Below are positions 57,573-64,000 of a stretch of 64,000 nt of DNA, one piece after another; position 1 is the stretch's first letter, and every line of letters begins with the position of its first letter. The position numbers and the translations under genes were made by a program. This DNA comes from Breviolum minutum Mf 1.05b.01 (taxonomy: Eukaryota; Sar; Dinophyceae; Suessiales; Symbiodiniaceae): the NCBI GenBank assembly GCA_000507305.1, contig DF239336.1:124001-188000 (forward strand), written 5' to 3'. Below the pieces are notes generated by a model. That model saw nothing but the letters and a program-made list of their open reading frames with translations, was not told the DNA's origin and made no database searches.

Positions 57573-57621
57573 CTTGGCGAAACAGCAACAAGATGTCAAC
57601 AATGCAATGTCCTGATGTACA

Positions 57622-57736
57622 TACCGTTGATGAAAGAAATCCCAAACAACCTCCTGGGATGTAGAAAAAATATAAAAAACCTTGTAAATAATGGGATAAA
57701 CTACCTATTGGTGCAGGACTTCTTCCATCAACAGTA
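57622..57736. mobile_element. Family A element next to the TatD exon
   Basis: TACCGTTGATGAAAGAAATC left, GACTTCTTCCATCAACAGTA right, core CCTTGTAAATAATGGGATAA. TA-flanked. It lies only about 50 bp before the TatD exon's acceptor (minus sense). Confidence 0.85.
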
Positions 57737-58260
57737 TCACAGACCTATATCACCCACTTGAATTGAACAAATGTCGATGTGTTTTTTCTTAAACTTTGTC
57801 ATTGAATTGGGGGATGTCAACTTTACCAACTCACTTGTGGGTGGCCATTCATATTGTCGCAAATACCGAGGCCAATGGGAAGTTTAGAAACAAATTGAGA
57901 AGCAAGCATTAAATTGCAACACTTCTAACATCTAACTACTAAAATTAAATCATAGGATTCTTCCCAGTTTTAAATTATCAGCAAAAACGCCGATTCTTCA
58001 AAGTTACACAACATATCAACATATAATAAGTTAGAATCCATTTAGAGCTGGAAACCTGTATACGAAATCCCTCAAGTATTGAAGCACCACTAGTAGCTTA
58101 GCATGGATCATTCAAGCATGAGATTTGTTGCCCCAACTTCCAGAAATATGATGTACTGCCGAGGCAGGCCAATCCCAGACATTCGAAATGGCACTGCAGG
58201 ATAGGTTCAAGCACCAACCTTTGCCCAGCAACAATGTTGAAAAAAAAATCATATTAAGTC

Positions 58261-58360
58261 TCCCTGAAACTAACAGCTAGCCGCCTGAAAATTGCTGGTT
58301 GGGAGCCTACTTTCCTGTTGGGAACGCCCATTTCATTTCATTTGCAGGGGCTTTAGGGAG
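58261..58360. mobile_element. Family C element
   Basis: TCCCTGAAACTAACAGCTAG left, GGGGCTTTAGGGAGA right; core CCTGAAAATTGCTGG. Confidence 0.6.
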
Positions 58361-58578
58361 AATAACACCCTCAGTTTACCGTAGCATAGCGGGGATTTGC
58401 AAAAGGGCAGCCCGGCTAGTAGTGTGAAGAGCCATGATGACCAGATATGAGGAACACCATCATATAAAGTATCTTATCTATACCCTTGACATCCCTTGAC
58501 CCTTCCTTCCTTCTGAAAAAGAATATGTCATGTAGCAACACACTGAATTGATGATGTCATTATATCTACATATATTTA

Positions 58579-58687
58579 CACTCCCTCAAACGAACACAGC
58601 ACCTGCAAATAGGCCATTCCCAAAACAAGACTGCCAGTATTCCAACCATCCATGTTCAGGTTCGAGCTGTTAGTTTCAGGGAGGGTA
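58579..58687. mobile_element. Family C element
   Basis: CACTCCCTCAAACGAACACA left, GAGCTGTTAGTTTCAGGGAG right; core CCTGCAAATAGGCCATTCC and CCAACCATCCATG shared with the 5221 copy. Confidence 0.7.
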
Positions 58688-59852
58688 TATGTATATAATA
58701 CATCTAGTTACACTACTTCCCAATGATTTGAGGATTCTCCATTCTCACTTCCGGAATTCTTAGATCGAATGTTTCAGTGCCAAGGCTCTTAGCACCTTCA
58801 CTGCACCAAACCATGCTGCTCACGCCGAAAATACAATTGGGAAATTCCAGCAGGGCCTTAGATTCACTGTCTCAACAAACATTTGTAGAATAAGTGTGTG
58901 TGTGTGTATCTTAATAAAATCTTGGTAATTTCAAACAGCAGGTCTTTCCCCCAAATTGGAATCAGAACACAACGGATTGAAAACGGTTGAAATGGTTCAT
59001 TTCACTGGGAAACACATTGAAATTGAGGGCCCCCCTGATTGAATTAGGCTTGTCCTGACAAGCCCATGTTCCCAATTGCTACTATCGTCGCATGCAAACT
59101 TATGGCTATATGCTGATATGTTTGTGTTCTTAAGACAATCAAAGAAACTTAGGACCTTGAAAGAAAACAATTTCAGGGAAAAGGAGAGCAATCACATGCA
59201 AACAACTCCCAAAACTAAAAACTAAAGATGTCTTAACCCATAATATTCGACAATCATCCTGACGAACAACAAATCCTTGTTTTAGGGAAACAACTAAAAA
59301 ACAACATAAAAACAAAGAAAACATCTGTTTAAGATGAGCTCCGGAACCTTCTATTGTCTTTAAGTCGTTTCTCGTTGTGGCTTTTGGATACAGCAGCATA
59401 CCGCAGTTTCGTTCATTCTCAACCTACCATCACCCCGGGGCCCTGCCAAGTGGGTGTAACCATAGGCATGATTCCCCCGAATTAGCATGCTAGCATGGCA
59501 ACCAGAAAAGGAGAGGCTAGGCTTTTTCTTGGGGATTCTTAGGGTGAATTTCCAGGCCCTCATTGCTACCAAGCCGCTTCTCGCATCATCTCTTGACCAC
59601 CTGTGGCGTGGCAACGATGCCATGATCTCAACATACAGACCATCAGTTAAAAGGTTGAGAAAGTCATTGAAACACCTACACTGCCACTATCTCCATGTTT
59701 TGGACTAAAATAGATCGTGTGGAAAGTAGTTCCTCCCCCCTTTGATTTTTGTTTGGTCGTTTCGTATTAGCCGCTAAACCTACTGGAACTCTTTTAGGAG
59801 TTGCATGGATACTTCACCCGACAGTAGCGTTGTAGGAATAAACAAAGGCCAT

Positions 59853-59932
59853 GTTGGTGGTTTCAACCAATCTAAAAAGACTTGTCAAAATGGGAACCTT
59901 CCCCAAATAGGGGTGAAAATAAAACTACACCT
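59853..59932. mobile_element. Family D element, left part
   Basis: TTGGTGGTTTCAACCAATCT then the core GTCAAAATGGGAACCTTCCC; the right end is lost. Confidence 0.6.
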
Positions 59933-60053
59933 AGATGCCCAGGTTGGGGGAATCTCCATTTTATGAACTGGAAATAACGAAATAGAAATCACCACAGCAA
60001 GCTTCTTCGCTTAAAACCACCTCTATATCAGGTTGATTAGGTCGGTTAGATCT

Positions 60054-60252
60054 TCAGAAGGCTTCAAGTGGTTTATCCCCATTCCAGTTGGATATGGTAG
60101 GTTTTTGTTTCTGGATGATCTTGGCAACCAGTGGGTTTAGTATGTTATAGCTAGCGTTTTTGTTACCCAACTGTAGAAGCACAGCAATAGTTTGTCCAAC
60201 CGGTTCATCGCAGCCAACCTTGGTAAGCATGAATGTAAACCTTGTGCTCCTT
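60054..60252 (-). CDS. Candidate exon in the TatD intron
   Basis: Minus frame from an AG|G (GAGCACAAG|GTTTAC) to TGA at 60054: TFMLTKVGCDEPVGQTIAVL, LQLGNKNASYNILNPLVAKI, then IQKQKPTISNWNGDKPLEAF. The pattern is convincingly protein-like and the frame stays open for 128 codons. It does not resemble the TatD fold, so if real it is another gene or an unusual insertion. Strand moderately sure. Confidence 0.4.
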
Positions 60253-61350
60253 GGGAAGAAAACGTTTCCTGAGCAATGCAATGCTTTTTTAAATGAAGGA
60301 ATGAAATCAAAGAATGCGATTGCAATGTAGGACAATGTTTGGAAAAATGACTGAACCTTGAAGTCCAAAAATGGCAGGGTAGGATGGGCTTTGAATGAGA
60401 CATGTAGAAAACACATGAGGTAGGTTGTCCAGTAGAACAATTAAAGTTTGAGACACAAGGAACAAAGGGGCGCCTCTTTGTTGTCAGTATCATCTGAATC
60501 CGTATTGTACCATTCACACTGTAATGACGTTGCCATTTTCAATCTATTGAGCTATGTTGCATCAAAACATTCCTGTGACTAAAAACACCGTTGGCCAAAA
60601 TGATCAACGATTCGATTACAGGTTCAACAACACGGAGGCAAAAACAACAGCGTTGCTTTTGTGCATCGGGGCCTTTCGTTAAAAAACAACACGTGAAAAA
60701 TCTGGTGCTTTTGAAACGCAACAAATCTGGACTTGGCACTTCACACCATATCCGTGCTTTTACGAGACTGTACCCCCTCAGGATGTCCTCGACACATGGA
60801 TCCATACATGAAAAAACATGGTTTCGGATTAACAAGGTCCAACCCCCAAAAAAGGTGGAGTCAAGGCGGTATGAAATGGGGATTTTCTAAACCCCAGGAT
60901 GCTAGTGAAAGAAGCCAATGTATACGAATCTCCTAGGAAAACATGTAGATCACACAGTCTTAGTAATTCTGGTGGAGACTGTGGCTTGCTGCCGGAGCAT
61001 TTGAACGTATTATACCTTGTCTTTACCTATCTACATCTGGCTGGCAACTCTTTCATGATCCTTGGTTTAATGTTGGATGGTTCAAGTTCCTTCCAATAGT
61101 AAGGAGAAAAAAACACAGACTCCAGGTAGATCATTTTTGGATGATAAAATGAACCTCGAACTCCTCTACACTTCAAACTAAACATACAAACATGATCAAA
61201 CATAAAAAAATTGGACCCTTGGAACATGCTACAGTAAATATTTTCTATGTTTCATACAAGTTGGAGATTTTGCATGGTTCCTTTACTAGAGTTGGTACCT
61301 CCCAATTTGTTTTTCCTCTAAAGGAACACCAAGGATTTCGCGGTTTTGAC

Positions 61351-61443
61351 CGGGAAAACTCCCTCTGTGCCAAGTCGCATCACCTCTAAAGTGTCGGCGT
61401 CGGCATCGCGCGCATGAACGACGACGGGAAGATCATAGTCTAC
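61351..61443 (-). CDS. TatD-family hydrolase, exon with the LPVVVHARDA motif
   Basis: Minus-strand exon after CTGTTTACCAG. The peptide VDYDLPVVVHARDADADTLE then VMRLGTEGVFP matches the TatD core strand (LPVxxHxRxAxxDTL), whose His is a metal ligand. The end is uncertain: a GTGATG donor lies after ...DTLE at 61384 and another after ...VFP near 61350. The N-terminal DxHxH motif exon would be at higher coordinates and was not identified. Together with the ETDAP exon at 57460-57572 this identifies the family with good confidence. Confidence 0.7.
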
Positions 61444-63180
61444 CTGGTAAACAGCGTTTCCGTGCCACGTGTTTTCCAACAGATTTATTACATATATGTA
61501 TATATAGGATATGTAAATTATATGTAAATTTACGTAGTATATATATTCTCTATCACTGTATATTTGTAAATACATCTGTATATATGAATATATATGAAAT
61601 ATGGTGCATGCAAAGATATGTAGAACAAGATCTTCAAAGGATTGGGGATGTCTTGTTTATAAGTTTACATGCTGTCCCAATTGTGAAGCCTTATTGTTTG
61701 TGTTATTATTTCATGACGATTTTTCTTTAAGGTGTAAATGACATCCAGTTGCACCAAACATCCTGATAGCAGTTTGAAACAAAGCTGCAAGAAAACTCCT
61801 GAAGCTCTGGACATCATTAGGTGCTGGTTGAACCAACCCATTTAAAAAAATTGACATAGTCAAATTGGATACAGTAATTTCCCCCAACTTTTGTGGTAAA
61901 AAAAATGAAACAACCAACCAGTAACCAGACTTATATATATCCACCAATCAAGCGGGGTTTTGAACGCTGCTCATTTGAAACAACCACCTTTTTTCTTTAA
62001 TCAAAAGTTGTTTTTTTTCCAAAATAATACCAAACCCGCTGATAGTACGTCTGATATCCCAACCACTGATGCCTTGGTGATTTCGAGAGTTTTCCTACCA
62101 ACCTCAACCACCAACGCTTGTAACCGTTGGGTGAAACTGCCGGTTCTTTGAAAACAACTCGAAGCAAAGGGCAAAGGGTCCAATATCTCATTTCCACTGG
62201 TGATGTCTGTCTATATTTCAAATGTTTCTTCACACTGATGGGGCACAACATTATTTCTGATTTGATCTTACTCATGACTAAGACAAGAAACAGTCTCTTT
62301 GAACTACTGTATGATATTTCATACATACATCATACTATTTCTATTCTGAGAACATGTTAAACTTTGAAAATATGTCACAATAATATCCACCTACTAAGAT
62401 ATCCCACCAATGGACTTACGGAAACTCATGTTCCCAACTTAAACTGTTTGGATGGATGTTGTTGAAGAGAGAAATTCCAAAACACAACATCAAATTGAGA
62501 TCTGCAAACCTCACAAAAAGTTGGAGATTTTCAACATTTCTCAACTGCTTTGCTATCCCACGGCATTTCACCTTCACCATCAACCCTGTATCTTCCTTGC
62601 TCAAGGAATCCGCCAAGGAACTCCCATTCGAATTTGCCGTGCAAAGACATCCAACATCCGGGCTCGCCTGGATTCGTTGGGATTCTTTGGTGTCATCTGA
62701 GTGGATTCAGAATCCTACTGAATCAGCTTAACAGGTTGGCAGTTTATGACCCAAATTTTTCTTCGGATACAACACCCAAGCTATTGATCCCCGGATTACT
62801 TCCATTGATGGTAGTACAATCTCTAAGATAACAAAAATGGAAATTAACCAAATAAAACTTTTTGAAAAAAGGATGTCTGTATGTCACCTTTGCAGAGTTT
62901 GGGCATATCATTTAATATCCTAGAATCTATCGTATCTGAAAATTTCCCCTTGGTTCAACTACGATTTTCCTGAGGAATTTCCTGATTTCAGAATTGGCAA
63001 CTTTGCACAAAACACAAAATCAATGTTTCGCTCAGAGACAAGGGATGTTGTTTTCGTAGAATAAGTGTTTTTATCATCATATCTTCACTCAAAGTAAGTG
63101 ACTTGATGGTGACATCACCTTAGTCAGTGATAGCATATCTTTGCGCATCATGCTCTGGGCGGTCACTGCTGGGTTCAATG
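61444..63180. other. No assigned gene; diverged family D element
   Basis: Upstream part of the TatD gene region. A minus frame near 62030-62140 (RLQALVVEVGRKTLEITKAS) and frames near 62600-62700 on both strands are exon-like but unresolved. A diverged family D element is at 61826-61923. Confidence 0.35.
61826..61923. mobile_element. Family D element, diverged
   Basis: GCTGGTTGAACCAACCCATT left, ATGAAACAACCAACCAG right, core TAGTCAAATTGGATACAGTA. Confidence 0.45.
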
Positions 63181-63259
63181 TTGTGGTAACCTACAAAAGG
63201 TGGCTGCTCAATTGATTGAATCAATCAGTTGAGCAGCCACCTTTTGAAGGTTATCACAA
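63181..63259. repeat. 79-nt near-perfect palindrome
   Basis: Two 39-bp arms separated by one base (63220). The arms read inward from TTGTGGTAACCTACAAAAGG and match as reverse complements with three mismatches. No other copy is visible in the window. It could form a cruciform or a long hairpin transcript; it shares no ends with families A to H. Confidence 0.95.
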
Positions 63260-63515
63260 GGGAGTATCACTTATATCAAGTTTAACAACTGTCAACTTCA
63301 ACACATGCTAGATCGCTGCCTACTCCAATGCAATCGGCAGTCATCTAGCGGTGAAACGAAATCCGTGGCTCCAACTGTCGGCCTGAATTCCAACCTTCTC
63401 TGGCGCAGTCAGTTACTTTCAAATCTTTCAAACGTCTCTCGTTTCGTGCATCAGCCGAGCACTGTTCCCAGCATACAAAGGTAGGACCAAAACGAATCTT
63501 CTTCCTCTGCACTCA

Positions 63516-63690
63516 CCATTTCTGCAATAGTATAGCAGCTTCTTCTTTGACCTTGGAAGAACCAAATGGATCTGCAAGGAGACACCACCACTGCCGCTTG
63601 TGCTAGTTCCTTGCATCTCATCTTCTCGAGGTGCCTCTTCGCGAATTTCAGGCGGCAAAGCTTTCAGAGTCACGCCGATCAGCGGGAGAA
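63516..63690 (-). CDS. Candidate exon ending at a GTGAGTG donor
   Basis: Minus frame IILPLIGVTLKALPPEIREE, APREDEMQGTSTSGSGGVSL, QIHLVLPRSKKKLLYYCRN before a canonical donor GAAATG|GTGAGTG. Hydrophobic start, acidic/basic middle and a Gly-Ser linker look like real protein. The other two minus frames are also partly open; one begins after a CTCCTTGCAG acceptor and reads PFGSSKVKEEAAILLQKW. So the frame is likely but not certain. Could be an upstream exon of the TatD gene or a separate gene. Confidence 0.4.
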
Positions 63691-63694
63691 TGAT

Positions 63695-63949
63695 GTGATC
63701 TCAGTGTTGACTGTGCATTGTGCACCTTGCCATCCCGCCGCCCTCGCACCTTTCTTCGCTTTCGCCTCAAGGAATGTTTTTCTGCCCTTTTTGTTTCTTT
63801 TCCTTTGCTCTTTGGCTTGCGCCGTTTTGTTTTTTTTGTCAGTCAAAAAAATGGGCTTTTTTCCTGCTGGATCTTTCAGTACTTCCTCGGTTGATCTCAT
63901 TGAATTTCTTTGGCGCACCGCCCTTGCCTCGATTCATCAAGAAGGCCTG
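63695..63949 (-). CDS. Candidate exon, Lys-rich protein
   Basis: After an AG|G (TGAATCGAG|GCAAGG) the minus frame reads ARAVRQRNSMRSTEEVLKDP, AGKKPIFLTDKKNKTAQAKE, QRKRNKKGRKTFLEAKAKKG then ARAAGWQ before a possible GTGCAC donor. Extremely Lys/Arg-rich, like a nucleolar or RNA-binding tail. The mirrored plus frame is Phe/Leu-rich, as expected for a shadow of AAA codons. A second minus frame (MNRGKGGAPKKFNEINRGST) begins with ATG and is a competing start. Confidence 0.45.
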
Positions 63950-64000
63950 CAGAACACTGGGCTTGAAGCTTCTAGCCAAGCCTTGAAGCTTCAAGCCAAG

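Larger units (their letters stand above)
57573..61350. other. Presumed TatD intron region; repeats and possible extra exons
   Basis: Between the two TatD exons. Holds a family A element (57622-57736), two family C elements (58261-58360, 58579-58687) and a partial D (59853-59932). The TatD segment with the HCFxG motif must lie here but was not found. A minus open frame (60054-60440; includes KVGCDEPVGQTIAVLLQLGN and IIQKQKPTISNWNGDKPLEA) and another (60539-60835) are protein-like and may belong to a nested or separate gene. Confidence 0.4.

Noticed and set aside
57399-57761. 120-residue plus-strand frame including SWQKTKAGISKGSEAKYGAS
   Set aside because: The minus strand encodes the TatD signature PLDRMVLETDAPYLA, and the plus frame runs into a family A element.

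Overview
This is a eukaryotic, intron-rich and repeat-rich window; no prokaryotic or organellar gene organisation is visible. Long open frames are rare. Convincing coding DNA comes as short exons of about 50 to 270 nt, separated by introns of about 90 nt to several kb. Exon-like segments often follow AG|G acceptors, and a few candidates end at GC rather than GT donors. With the many small inverted-repeat elements, this best fits a nuclear contig of a protist alga. A Suessiales-type dinoflagellate is my leading guess, not a proof. There are two assembly gaps: one N at 17827 and 251 Ns at 34862-35112.

Two genes are recognisable by family motifs, both on the minus strand. (1) An extended short-chain dehydrogenase / NAD-dependent epimerase lies between about 31.47 and 22.64 kb. 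Four consecutive exons (31469-31383, 30155-30053, 28517-28469, 27636-27552) join in phase and give the GxxGxxG nucleotide-binding motif, the second beta strand ending in Asp, and the DAVIHLAAD segment. A further exon at 22716-22643 carries the beta-strand motif KRVIFAST. At least one linking exon and the C-terminal half are not located. (2) A TatD-family metal-dependent hydrolase has one exon at 61443-61351 (LPVVVHARDADADTLE) and one at 57572-57460 (PLDRMVLETDAPYLA).

Two further gene models rest on phase-consistent splicing plus a stop or canonical donor, without family assignment: minus 52922-52125 and plus 7691-7942. A plus-strand C-terminal exon (45220-45494) and a plus-strand first exon with an N-terminal targeting-like peptide (40359-40467) are also well supported. 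Other listed exons are candidates only: in this DNA both strands often stay open over the same 100-200 bp, so strand is a real uncertainty and is stated each time.

The rest is dominated by non-autonomous inverted-repeat el­ements. At least seven families (called A to H here, with no F) recur: A (TA-flanked, TACTGTTGATGG ends, TATAAAA-containing core), B (CCCATAGGATCC ends, apparent 3-bp AT-rich target duplications), C (CCCTGAAACTAAC ends), D (GGTGGTTTC ends), E (TGGTTGG ends, CATTGCTCA tail), G (GGTGTTTCC ends) and H (TCCCTAGG ends). No transposase was recognised. Other structure includes a ~298-bp tandem array (23029-24009), a 79-nt near-perfect palindrome at 63181-63259, several (GTT/AAC)n tracts, a (GT)n tract and a compound TTAG/TTTG microsatellite. 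No tRNA, rRNA, CRISPR array or virus-like gene was seen.
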